A program made the translations under genes and the position numbers. From positions 1 through 9,549 of the forward strand of contig DOZU01000124.1 of the NCBI GenBank assembly GCA_003517845.1: DNA of 9,549 bases, written 5' to 3'. The notes beneath the pieces are model-generated. The model was given only the letters and a program-made list of their open reading frames with translations. It searched no databases and was not told where the DNA came from. Below, piece by piece: positions 1 through 6,807 of the stretch (positions are counted from its first letter, which is position 1; each line of letters opens with the position of its first letter). The stretch is from Clostridiales bacterium. GTDB taxonomy: Bacteria; Bacillota; Sulfobacillia; UBA995.

Positions 1-73
1 ACGGGTGTCCGGAACAGATTTGTATGTTCCGGGCAACGGGATGGATATCTCGCGACGCTCGGAGGCGATGGCG

Positions 74-568
74 GTGAAGCTCAGCGCCAGGGAAGTGGTG
101 GTCGGAGCCTTACTGGCGGCCATAGCCCTGTTGATCCCGTTGGCGTTCCGGGGATGGCTCCAGGTGTTGATCCCGCCGTTCTCCGCCACGCTTGCTGCGC
201 ATGTGCCCGTGATGCTGGCCATGTTCGTCGGTCCGGGAGTGGCCGCCCTCACCGGAATCGGCTCCACCCTTGGTTTCCTGGTGACGCTGGGCGCGGTCGT
301 GGCGGCCCGCGCTTTCGTGCACGTCTGGTGGGGTGTGCTGGGAGCCATGCTGTATCGCCGAGGCATGTCGCCCCTGGCCGTACTCCTGTTGATGCTACCC
401 CTGCACGCTGCGGGCGAGGGCGCGATCGTGTTGCCCCTGGGAGTGGCCCCGGCGGCGGCCCTGGTGGTCGCCGGCGGCACCGCCCTCCATCACCTGGCCG
501 ATTCGGGGATCACCCTCATGCTATATCCCTTGCTGACCCGTCACTTTCCCCGGCGCGCCGGGGGATGA
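74..568 (+). CDS. ECF-type transporter S component-like membrane protein
   Basis: Very hydrophobic 164-residue protein with about five to six membrane segments (roughly residues 8-26, 32-52, 54-75, 78-95, 100-118 and 122-150). Length, topology and the pattern PPFSATLAAHVPVMLAMF (34-51) followed by GIGSTLGF (61-68) resemble substrate-binding S components of ECF vitamin transporters. Helix 1 carries small alanines four apart (A12, A16), like the AxxxA motif S components use to contact the EcfT subunit. These proteins bind a vitamin or similar micronutrient in the membrane and import it with shared EcfA/A'/T modules; no such module lies in the window, and the substrate cannot be read. The frame stays open upstream to a GTG at 5 and ATGs at 41 and 68. 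GTG 74 is chosen because GGAGG at 61-65 sits 8 bases before it, and it puts the first helix near the N-terminus. It could instead be an unrelated small membrane protein. Confidence 0.68.
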   Translation: MKLSAREVVVGALLAAIALLIPLAFRGWLQVLIPPFSATLAAHVPVMLAMFVGPGVAALTGIGSTLGFLVTLGAVVAARAFVHVWWGVLGAMLYRRGMSPLAVLLLMLPLHAAGEGAIVLPLGVAPAAALVVAGGTALHHLADSGITLMLYPLLTRHFPRRAGG

Positions 569-583
569 TAGGGGGGCAGGGAG

Positions 584-757
584 GTGAGGACCGCGTACGT
601 CCTGGCGATCGCCGGAGCGGCGCTCGCCGCGTTTTACACGGCATCCTTCGCCCTGCAAGAGTGGCGCGAGGGCAGGCGGCCGGCGGCGACGGCCGCCTTC
701 TTCCTGGCAGCGGCGGCGGTGGCGGCCCCGCTATACCTGGCCTTGCGTCGGGGCTGA
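584..757 (+). CDS. Small two-helix membrane protein, unknown function
   Basis: A 57-residue frame from GTG 584 to TGA 755-757, in the same frame as the upstream gene and 15 bases after its stop. A G-run at 571-576 lies 7 bases before the start and can act as ribosome binding site. The protein has an alanine-rich hydrophobic helix (about residues 4-24), a charged turn (QEWREGRR, 25-32) and a second hydrophobic helix (about 34-54), ending in LALRRG. This regular hairpin design, with basic residues in the turn and at the C-terminus, argues for a real protein over a chance frame. It is probably co-transcribed with the S-component-like gene and might assist it, but no family was recognised. Its stop is 2 bases from the stop of the convergent germination gene. 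Confidence 0.6.
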   Translation: MRTAYVLAIAGAALAAFYTASFALQEWREGRRPAATAAFFLAAAAVAAPLYLALRRG

Positions 758-759
758 TC

Positions 760-2016
760 TCAGCGGGCGATGGGAGCGGGATGGGCCAGCCCCGGCTGAG
801 CCACGCTGGCCCGAACGGAGATCGCGATCCGAGCCTCGGGGTATCGGGCCGGCCAATCGAAGGCCAACCATTCATCCAGGCTGGCGAAACCCGGGCGCAG
901 CCGGCGGCCGAAGCCGAAGCTGTCCGCCTGGAAATCCGCTCGGCTGAGCCGGACCACCTCTTCCAGACGCGGCCGCAGCCATCCCGCTAGCGCCCGCCCG
1001 ACGACTTCCATTTCGGCGTGGGTCGCGGGCGGCATGCCCGGCCGATGCACTTCCCGCAATTCGCCCTCGAGTTCCAGGCGGACGTCGAGCGCCACCTGGT
1101 CGCCCTCCCGGCGGGCGCGTACGGAAGTGTCGACCCGGCGGACGAACACGGACAGCGGCAATTCGCGTTCTTCAGGGTCGGGAATGGTGAGCGTTCCTGG
1201 ACTCCACTCTCCCCGCAACATCTGTACCAGTCCAGCCTGCTGGAAGCCGAATTCCCCCACTAACCGGTCGCCACGGAAGACGGCCAGGCCGATGAGGAGG
1301 GCCTTGCTGGGGGCGCCGAGCAGGATGCGCGGCCGGTCGCCGCCCCCGGTACCGGCTTCTACCCGCTCCAGCAAGGGGACGATCGGGTCGAGGGCCGGAT
1401 CTTCGAGCGCTATGAGGAAATCACTCACCCGGATCATCGGCGTTTTGCCGGCAGCGTGGTTGATGTGGATCAGCCGTTCCAGATACCTTGACGGCCGCGG
1501 TTCCACTAGCGGCTGGATGGTCAGGAGCGAACTGGCTCGGCCCCTCGCGACCAGCAGCACCACATTGCCGCGGAAATCGGGAATGTCCTCCAGGCCGCCG
1601 ATCGGCCCCGCCAACCCGCGGCGTGCCAGCTCCTCGCCGACCACCAATACTTCCAGGTGGATCAGGGTGGGCCGTCGGGCGAAATTCGCGGTGAGGTGGT
1701 AGATGGCTTCGCTGACGTTCCGCGCGCGGACGGTGAGGGTCTCAAAGCCGGGTCGCGCCCCGCCGGAACCACTGCCTCCATCCCCGCCGCCGGTCCCTCC
1801 GCCACCTCCTCCGCCGGACGGGCCCGCGAGGTTCCGCGGCACAGCGATCTGGAAGGTAACATCGAATTGACCGCGTGGGGCGACATCCATGCCCAGAGCC
1901 AGGATCAGGGCAAGGCTGTTCACTTCCTCCATGTCCCAGCAAGCGGCCGAGGCCAGGGTCAGGCCGGCGATCAGGGCCAGGCCCAGCCCGCGCTCAAGTA
2001 CGCTCATCCTGCGCAT
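760..2016 (-). CDS. gerAC: Germinant receptor subunit C, Ger(x)C-family lipoprotein
   Basis: 418-residue lipoprotein subunit of a GerA-type germinant receptor, which sits in the inner spore membrane and triggers germination on sensing nutrients. The N-terminus is a lipoprotein signal peptide: basic start, hydrophobic stretch at about 11-25, lipobox LASAAC with C26 as the predicted lipidated residue. It is followed by the family hallmark CWDMEEVNSLALILALGMD (26-44). Residues about 112-131 (ARRPTLIHLEVLVVGEELAR) match the family's conserved H...viGeelAr segment. Between the first strand domain and the next lies a Gly/Ser tract (about 65-87), probably a flexible linker. ATG 2016 is chosen because GAGGA lies 6 bases upstream; ATG 2007 is an alternative. 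The start overlaps the end of the B-subunit gene by 23 bases, so translation is likely coupled. Length is slightly above the usual 370-400. The symbol is by family; which receptor this is cannot be told. Confidence 0.93.
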   Translation of the reverse strand: MRRMSVLERGLGLALIAGLTLASAACWDMEEVNSLALILALGMDVAPRGQFDVTFQIAVPRNLAGPSGGGGGGGTGGGDGGSGSGGARPGFETLTVRARNVSEAIYHLTANFARRPTLIHLEVLVVGEELARRGLAGPIGGLEDIPDFRGNVVLLVARGRASSLLTIQPLVEPRPSRYLERLIHINHAAGKTPMIRVSDFLIALEDPALDPIVPLLERVEAGTGGGDRPRILLGAPSKALLIGLAVFRGDRLVGEFGFQQAGLVQMLRGEWSPGTLTIPDPEERELPLSVFVRRVDTSVRARREGDQVALDVRLELEGELREVHRPGMPPATHAEMEVVGRALAGWLRPRLEEVVRLSRADFQADSFGFGRRLRPGFASLDEWLAFDWPARYPEARIAISVRASVAQPGLAHPAPIAR

Positions 2017-3121
2017 CCGCGGTCCTCGGCCTCCCTCGACGTACCAGGGTCAGGATGAACAGCAAGAGCGGCAGTCCGATCACCACCATCGAGGCCTCGA
2101 GGCGCAACGTCTCGAAATCCAGTTCGGCAGCCGCCGCCAGCGACGGAGGGAAGAAAGCCAGGCTGAGAGCGAGGACGGTCAGTGCCGGGACCAGGGGACG
2201 GTGCTGCTCGATGTCGAAAGCCTGGGCGACGATCAATACCGCCGCCATCAACGTCGCGCTCTGTTTGATCGCCGCGGCCAAGAACCAGAGGAAGATGAAG
2301 ATCGCTTCCACCCGCTCCACGAATTCCCCCAGGATGATGGACCGGGCGAGGGTGAAGGCGGGGAAGGTGAGCCGGGCTGCGCCGGTGCCAGTGAATACGG
2401 CCACGGTGAGCGAGGCGATCGCCGCCATCGCCAGCCAACCGATGCCGATGGCGAGGGTGCTTGCTCGCCACAGCTCGCGGCGGTGCCGAACATACGGGGC
2501 AACCAGGCCCAGGATCAGGAATTCGTCGTAGAGCGCACTGTCCTGCCAGCCCTGGGCCAGCACCGGGTATAGCCCCGGCCCCAGCAAGGGGAAGAGGTGC
2601 CCGAGGTCGGCCGCCGGCAAGGTGGCGACGGCGAGCGGGACGAAGAAGGAGGCGATCACCAGGCTGAAAAGCATCGCTATGCGTACCAGGGTTTCGAGCC
2701 CCAGGGATACGGTGAGGCCCGCGAGGAGGAGCAGGACGGCGGCGAGCAACTCCACCGGGGTCCGGGGCAGCACGGCTACCTGAAAATTGGCGGCGAACTG
2801 CCGCGCGGTGAGGGCCGTATCGGCCAGGAACAGGAGAAACAGCGGCGCCACGAGCAGGCGGCCGACGACCGGTCCGGCCAGCGCCCGGGCCGCTCCGACC
2901 AGGCCGGAATCGGGGAAGCGGGCCAGTACCGCCATTACCAGGAACAGGGAGACGGTGGCTACGAGCGCCCCGACGCCGAGGGCAATCCAGCCGGCCCCGC
3001 CGACCCGCGTCGCCAGGAAACTCGGGAGGGCGAGGAAGATCTTGGCCGAGATGGTCAGGGTCAACAGGACCGCAAGGTGGGTTCCGTCGATCCTGCCGAG
3101 TTCAGGCCGCATCGCCTTCAC
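1994..3121 (-). CDS. gerAB: Germinant receptor subunit B, spore permease family (GerAB-like)
   Basis: 375-residue polytopic membrane protein of the endospore germination permease family (APC superfamily, Spore_permease), the subunit thought to bind the germinant. About ten membrane segments are visible across residues 16-360. The strongest family signature is at 251-287: LTFPAFTLARSI, then GEFVERVEAIF and a WF...AIKQS helix, matching the conserved FP...L.R.I...FvERvEa...W pattern. Length is normal (about 365). The GTG start (3119-3121) overlaps the TGA of the A-subunit gene (3118-3120) as GTGA, so translation is probably coupled. No good ribosome binding site precedes it; ATG 3112 (residue 4) is an equally possible start. 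It is the middle gene of an A-B-C operon. The symbol is a family assignment, and the ligand cannot be predicted. Confidence 0.93.
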   Translation of the reverse strand: MKAMRPELGRIDGTHLAVLLTLTISAKIFLALPSFLATRVGGAGWIALGVGALVATVSLFLVMAVLARFPDSGLVGAARALAGPVVGRLLVAPLFLLFLADTALTARQFAANFQVAVLPRTPVELLAAVLLLLAGLTVSLGLETLVRIAMLFSLVIASFFVPLAVATLPAADLGHLFPLLGPGLYPVLAQGWQDSALYDEFLILGLVAPYVRHRRELWRASTLAIGIGWLAMAAIASLTVAVFTGTGAARLTFPAFTLARSIILGEFVERVEAIFIFLWFLAAAIKQSATLMAAVLIVAQAFDIEQHRPLVPALTVLALSLAFFPPSLAAAAELDFETLRLEASMVVIGLPLLLFILTLVRRGRPRTADAQDERT

Positions 3122-4887
3122 TTCGTCGAACAGGGCGGCCGATGCTCTGGCCGACCCGACTCCTCTTCGAGTTGGGCGGTCACGGGATCCCAGGAACGGA
3201 TCAAGCGCCGCTGGGCCACCAGGTCAAGGGGACGGAGGAAACGCGGCCGCTGGTGCAGGAGAAACTGCGCCCCGTGCAACACGACGTCGGGGCTGCCGCC
3301 GCGAAAGGGAGCTACGGGGCTGAGGAAGGGGACGCCGAACGACTTGGTGGCGCACAGCATGAGGGCGATGAGATATATGCCGACGGCGATGCCGAAGAAC
3401 CCGGCGATTGCCGCGAGTGCAATGAAGAAGAAGCGGTAAGTGCGCAGGAGCATGGCCGCAGAGTAGTTGGGGATGGCGAAGGAACCGAGCGCCGTCAAGG
3501 CCACGATGATCACCAGCAAGGGACTGGCCAGATTGGCGGCCACCGCGGCCTGGCCGAGGATCACCGCGCCGACGATGCCGATGGTCGGTCCGATCACGGA
3601 GGGTATGCGGATGCCCGCCTCTCGAATCAGCTCGAATCCCACCTCCAGGCCGATGATCTCCACCAGGGAAGGGAACGGTACTCGTTCCCGGGCGGCGGCA
3701 ATGGCCAGGACCAGTTCGGTGGGGATCAGCGCGTGATGATAGTTGATGAGTGACAGGTAGGCTGCCGGCAACAAGAGGCTGGTGAAGGTGCCGATCAGCC
3801 GTACCAGGCGCAAGGCGGTGCCCAGCGGCCAATTGAGGTAGTAGTCCTCGGGATTGTGGAGGAAGCTCTGAAAGGTGGTCGGTGCGATCAGGGCATGGGG
3901 CGAGTCGCCCACCAGGATGGCCAGGTAGCCATCGGCCAGGAACGCGGCCGTCCGATCCGGCCGCTCCGTGGCCAGCATGGTCGGCACGACGGGAAAGGGT
4001 GTGGGTTGCGAGGGCGACTCGATCATCCGCTCCAGCATGCCCGCATCCAGCAAGCGGTCGACGTCGACGGTGCTGATGCGGCGGCGGGTCTCCTCGACCA
4101 GCCAGGGATTGGTCAGGCCTTCGATGTACATCAAGACTACCTCGGTGCGGGTGAGCCGGCCCAGGGTCCAGCTCTCGATCACCAGGGAGGGGCAGCGGAT
4201 CAGGCGGCGCACGAGGGCGGTGTTGACCCGTAAGTTCTCGGTGAAGCTGTGTTTGGGCCCGCGAACCACCGTCTCGCTGGTTGTCTGCTCTACCGCCCGG
4301 TGAGCGTGGCCTCGCGCTTCCACCACCAACCCCTGGGCCACTCCGTCGATGAGCAACACCGTATTCCCGGCCAGAATCGCGTCGACCAGATCGGCCAGAA
4401 CCTCGTGTTGCCGGAGCTGATGGTGCGGCAACAGCTTCTCGGCGACCACCTTGAGGCGGCCGCGACGGGGGAGGGGCCGACCCAGTTTCGACAGCAGCAT
4501 GAGCGGTTGCAGCACCGTCCCCGTGAGCTGGTCGCGAGCGACCAGGCCATCGATGAAGATCATGCCGGCGCGGATGGCCGGCGAACTCCCGATACGGAAC
4601 TCGCGGACCACCACGTCCGAACTGCGGGGCACGTTGAACAGTCCGCGGAACCGCTGGAGATTGGCATCCAGTCGGTTGCCGATCCGCTCCTGTTCCAGTT
4701 CCTCACCGGTGATACGGCCAGGAGGACCGGCCGGCTGGTCGGCCCGCGTTTTCGGTGGTCCCCGATCCGCCTCTTCCGGGGTGTGCGTCCGAAAGGGACG
4801 CCTCCGGCCAAGCGAGAAGGTGCGCTTCACGAGATTGGGGGCAGGGCACAGGGCAGCTTTGATCTTTTTCAGCCATAGTCTGGGCAT
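3118..4887 (-). CDS. gerAA: Germinant receptor subunit A, GerA family (GerAA-like)
   Basis: 589-residue GerA-family protein, first gene of the receptor operon. Order: basic, proline-rich N-terminal extension (1-65); soluble cytosolic domain (about 68-350) with LDANLQRFRGLFN (73-85), DVVVREF (91-97), the hallmark GPKHSFTENLRVNTALVRR (210-228), LTRTEVVLMYIEGL (245-258) and a SPHALIAPTTF motif (329-339) before EDYY (347-350); then a membrane domain (about 357-517) with LPAAYLSLINYHHALIPTEL (373-392), GLEVGFELIREAG (413-425) and SFAIPNYSAAMLLRTYRFFF (469-488); then a cytosolic tail opening with KSFGVPFLSPVAP (515-527). It is about 100 residues longer than B. subtilis GerAA, the excess lying in the first 65 residues and the C-terminal tail. 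The ATG at 4887 has GAGGAG 11 bases upstream, a rather long spacing. In the receptor, A works with B and C to signal release of ions and dipicolinate. Symbol by family only. Confidence 0.95.
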   Translation of the reverse strand: MPRLWLKKIKAALCPAPNLVKRTFSLGRRRPFRTHTPEEADRGPPKTRADQPAGPPGRITGEELEQERIGNRLDANLQRFRGLFNVPRSSDVVVREFRIGSSPAIRAGMIFIDGLVARDQLTGTVLQPLMLLSKLGRPLPRRGRLKVVAEKLLPHHQLRQHEVLADLVDAILAGNTVLLIDGVAQGLVVEARGHAHRAVEQTTSETVVRGPKHSFTENLRVNTALVRRLIRCPSLVIESWTLGRLTRTEVVLMYIEGLTNPWLVEETRRRISTVDVDRLLDAGMLERMIESPSQPTPFPVVPTMLATERPDRTAAFLADGYLAILVGDSPHALIAPTTFQSFLHNPEDYYLNWPLGTALRLVRLIGTFTSLLLPAAYLSLINYHHALIPTELVLAIAAARERVPFPSLVEIIGLEVGFELIREAGIRIPSVIGPTIGIVGAVILGQAAVAANLASPLLVIIVALTALGSFAIPNYSAAMLLRTYRFFFIALAAIAGFFGIAVGIYLIALMLCATKSFGVPFLSPVAPFRGGSPDVVLHGAQFLLHQRPRFLRPLDLVAQRRLIRSWDPVTAQLEEESGRPEHRPPCSTK

Positions 4888-4975
4888 GGGACCGATGGCT
4901 CCTCATGGGGAATCCTGAAGGGTAGCTTGACCGCGGCGGCGTCGCTTTATGGGGGTTCAGAGGAGGGTTGCGGCT
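4888..4975. promoter_or_regulatory. Divergent intergenic region between ger operon and arginine-rich gene
   Basis: These 88 bases separate the divergent starts of the A-subunit gene (minus strand) and the 81-residue gene (plus strand), so they should hold promoters for both. On the plus strand TTGACC (4927-4932) resembles a sigma-A -35, but the only -10-like sequence (TATGGG, 4948-4953) is poor and 15 bases away. On the minus strand CATAAA, read from 4951 back, recalls the CAT start of sporulation-sigma -10 elements but lacks a matching -35. Germination operons in Bacillus are driven by sigma-G in the forespore; no convincing sigma-G promoter was found here by eye. The only firm element is the ribosome binding site at 4961-4967. 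Confidence 0.4.
4961..4967 (+). promoter_or_regulatory. Ribosome binding site that fixes the start of the 81-residue gene
   Basis: AGGAGGG is a near-perfect Shine-Dalgarno sequence lying 8 bases before ATG 4976. It rules against the in-frame ATG at 4949, which is upstream of the site and has none of its own. Confidence 0.75.
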
Positions 4976-5221
4976 ATGACTGCCGGAGGGACTTCGTGGC
5001 TGGGCCGGGCTCGCGCCTGGGTGAGAAAGACCCTGGCGGCGGGCGATGACGGGGACACGGCGTCCGACGCCTATCGCCGCGCCCGGCGACATCCGGCCCC
5101 CACCGCGGGCGGTCGACTCCGGCAGACGGCCCGGCTCATCTTCGAACGCCAGCGCCATCGCGAACTCGAGGCCCTGCGCGCTTACGACCGGCTCATCCGG
5201 CGGCTCCGGCGCCGAAAATGA
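4976..5221 (+). CDS. Arginine-rich small protein, unknown function
   Basis: 81-residue basic protein, not recognised as a member of any family. About 20 of 81 residues are arginine, there is no cysteine, and there is no signal peptide or membrane segment. The N-terminal third (WLGRARAWVRKTL, 8-20) and the C-terminal half (about 47-80, ending RLIRRLRRRK) look helical and amphipathic; an acidic GDDGDTASD patch (23-31) lies between. ATG 4976 is chosen because AGGAGGG lies 8 bases upstream, which also supports real translation. It is divergent from the germinant-receptor operon and 82 bases upstream of comB on the same strand. A nucleic-acid-binding or spore-core role is conceivable from charge and neighbourhood but is not shown. 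The next gene's start lies outside its frame. Confidence 0.6.
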   Translation: MTAGGTSWLGRARAWVRKTLAAGDDGDTASDAYRRARRHPAPTAGGRLRQTARLIFERQRHRELEALRAYDRLIRRLRRRK

Positions 5222-5303
5222 TGGAAACGTACGACAGGACCTCAGCGGCGGGCGCCGAATAGTTACCGGTTCGGCCGGCCGAGGCCCGGAGAGGGTGTCT
5301 GCC

Positions 5304-6047
5304 TTGAAGGTCGACGTGTTCCCCACGGTCCAGGCAGTGCGCGCCAGGGAGTTGCCCGGGCGGGTTGCCATCGCCATCGACGTCCTCCGGGCCACGACCA
5401 CAGCGGTCACCGCGCTGGCCAACGGGTCGACCGGCGTGATGGCGAGCCGCGATCCGGAAGAAGCCCTGACCCTGGCCGCGAACCTGCCCTCGGGCAGTTA
5501 CGTCCTGGGGGGAGAGCGGGGCAGCCTGCGGCTGCCCGGGTTCCATCTGGGCAACTCGCCCGGAGAATACGCGGTGGACGTCGTGGCGAACCGGCGGGTC
5601 ATCCTGGCGACGACCAATGGGACGGACGCGATCCGGCTGGCCGGACACGCCCAAGCGGCCGCTGCCGCCTGCCTCTTGAACGGCCGGGCTGTCGGCGCCT
5701 GGGCGGCCATGACCGGCCTCGACCTCACCATCTTGTGCGCCGGCACCCAGGGGGAGTTCAGCCTGGATGACGTGGTCTGCGCCGGCCAGGTCGTCGACGC
5801 CTTCTGCGAGGCCCGTGGCGGAGGCGTCGACCTCTCCGACCTCGCCCTTTGCGCCCGGGAGTTGTTCGTGGGCGCCCGCCATCGCCTGTTGGATATCCTG
5901 CAAGGGACCCGACACGGTCGGCGCCTGATCGCCCTGGGGTTCGGAGCCGATCTCGAGTATGCAGCCCAGGCTGACAGCTCCCGCCTCATCAGCGTACTGG
6001 TGGAGGGAGTGCTCAGGGAGGTCACCGGGAATCAAGGGCAGCGCTGA
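5304..6047 (+). CDS. comB: 2-phosphosulfolactate phosphatase (ComB family)
   Basis: 247-residue Mg2+-dependent phosphatase that converts (2R)-phosphosulfolactate to sulfolactate. In methanogens this is a step of coenzyme M synthesis; in Bacillus subtilis the family serves sulfolactate production for the spore. Family motifs in order: AIDVLRATTTAVTAL (24-38), LGGERGSLRLPGFHLGNSPG (68-87), ATTNGTDAI (102-110), CAGTQGEFSLDD (145-156) and, near the end, LGFGADLEYAAQADSS (211-226). Length is normal. The frame runs open upstream, but TTG 5304 is chosen: GGAGAGGG at 5288-5295 is 8 bases before it, and the protein then begins KVDVFPT as usual for the family. GTG 5295 is possible but overlaps that ribosome binding site. 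ComA (phosphosulfolactate synthase), the enzyme before it, is not in the window. Its closeness to the germination operon fits a spore role, by inference. Confidence 0.92.
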   Translation: MKVDVFPTVQAVRARELPGRVAIAIDVLRATTTAVTALANGSTGVMASRDPEEALTLAANLPSGSYVLGGERGSLRLPGFHLGNSPGEYAVDVVANRRVILATTNGTDAIRLAGHAQAAAAACLLNGRAVGAWAAMTGLDLTILCAGTQGEFSLDDVVCAGQVVDAFCEARGGGVDLSDLALCARELFVGARHRLLDILQGTRHGRRLIALGFGADLEYAAQADSSRLISVLVEGVLREVTGNQGQR

Positions 6048-6054
6048 GAGTCCC

Positions 6055-6072
6055 TCCCTGCCCGGGCGGGGA
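6055..6072. other. GC-rich 18-bp inverted repeat before the response regulator gene
   Basis: TCCCTGCCCGGGCGGGGA is self-complementary except for one T-G pair, with the palindrome GCCCGGGC at its core. It lies 7 bases after the comB stop and 27 bases before the response-regulator ATG. As RNA it would fold into a 7-bp stem with a CCGG loop. No T-run follows, so it is not a standard terminator; it could be a weak transcription pause or an operator. Confidence 0.4.
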
Positions 6073-6099
6073 CGGCGCTGTCATGAGGGGATAGCGATC

Positions 6100-6807
6100 A
6101 TGGCTGCCGCCACCGTATTGCTGGTGGAAGACGAACCGCACCTCCGGGAACTGCTGCGCGTGTATCTCGAGGCGGAAGGTTTCCGGGTGATCGAAGCCGC
6201 CGACGGCCCCGGGGGGCTCGAGTCGGCCCGCGGGTCAGCCCCTGACCTGGTCATTCTCGACCTCATGTTGCCCGGTATGGATGGCCGGGATGTATGCAGG
6301 CGATTGCGCGAGACCTCCCGCGTCCCCGTGATCATGCTGACCGCCCGTTCCGACGAGGTCGACCGGGTGGTCGGCCTGGAGTTAGGCGCCGATGACTACG
6401 TGACCAAGCCCTTCAGCCCCCGCGAACTCATGGCTCGGGTGCGGGCCGTGCTCCGCCGGGTAGAGGATCGCGCCGCCGCCTCGGAGGACGGTGCGACACG
6501 CCTGGCGTTCACGGATTTCGCGCTCGATCGCCGGTCGAGGGAATTGCTGGTGAGGGGTTCGGCAATACCCTGTCCGCCAAAGGAGTTCGAACTCCTCTGG
6601 ATGTTGGCCGCCCATCCCCGGCGCGTCTTCACCCGGGAAGAACTCCTCAACCTGGTATGGGGCTACGACCATTTCGGCGACTTGCGTACCGTGGACGTTC
6701 ACATCCGCCGGCTGCGCGAGAAGATCGAACGCGATCCCGCGGTGCCCCGGCTCCTGAAGACGGTATGGGGCGTGGGCTATAAGTTCGAAGAGGAGCTGGG
6801 ATCTTGA
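6100..6807 (+). CDS. Two-component response regulator, OmpR/PhoB family
   Basis: 235-residue DNA-binding response regulator. The receiver domain (about 5-118) has every key residue: acidic pair E10/D11, phosphoacceptor D54 (in VILDLMLPGMDG), T81 and K103 (in YVTKPFSPREL). The C-terminal winged helix (about 136-230) is the OmpR/PhoB type: LTPKEFELL-like PCPPKEFELLWMLA (157-170), VFTREELLNLVWG (176-188), recognition helix around RTVDVHIRRLREKIE (196-210) and final wing TVWGVGYKFE (221-230). ATG 6100 is chosen because GAGGGG lies 9 bases upstream; the open frame before it is the comB region read out of frame. The 3' end overlaps the kinase start by 4 bases, so the two are a cognate operon. Regulators of this family bind tandem direct repeats spaced about one helical turn, and such repeats lie downstream at 8594-8632. 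It resembles PhoP/PhoB or WalR members; the exact orthologue is not resolved. Confidence 0.95.
   Translation: MAAATVLLVEDEPHLRELLRVYLEAEGFRVIEAADGPGGLESARGSAPDLVILDLMLPGMDGRDVCRRLRETSRVPVIMLTARSDEVDRVVGLELGADDYVTKPFSPRELMARVRAVLRRVEDRAAASEDGATRLAFTDFALDRRSRELLVRGSAIPCPPKEFELLWMLAAHPRRVFTREELLNLVWGYDHFGDLRTVDVHIRRLREKIERDPAVPRLLKTVWGVGYKFEEELGS

Noticed and set aside
5..73. Start of the S-component-like gene at GTG 5, ATG 41 or ATG 68
   Set aside because: The extra residues are polar and unlike the family; GGAGG at 61-65 is spaced correctly only for GTG 74.
154..990. 278-residue plus-strand open frame across the S-component gene and into the receptor C gene
   Set aside because: It overlaps two better-supported genes in another frame, has Arg/Pro/Gly-rich composition typical of GC-driven shadows, and ends opposite the receptor C gene.
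1034..3439. Long plus-strand frames antisense to the ger operon (for example 1034-1702, 1889-2572, 2597-3439)
   Set aside because: The minus strand carries clear family motifs throughout; these frames have shadow-like composition and no domains.
4927..4953. Sigma-A promoter TTGACC...TATGGG before the 81-residue gene
   Set aside because: The -10 matches only three of six positions and the spacing is 15 bp; it would also place the transcript start at the ribosome binding site.
5046..5303. N-terminal extension of the comB frame
   Set aside because: It overlaps the 81-residue gene, is unlike the family N-terminus, and a ribosome binding site fixes TTG 5304.
5193..6035. 280-residue minus-strand frame antisense to comB
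   Set aside because: ComB motifs are intact on the plus strand; the antisense frame is a codon-bias effect.
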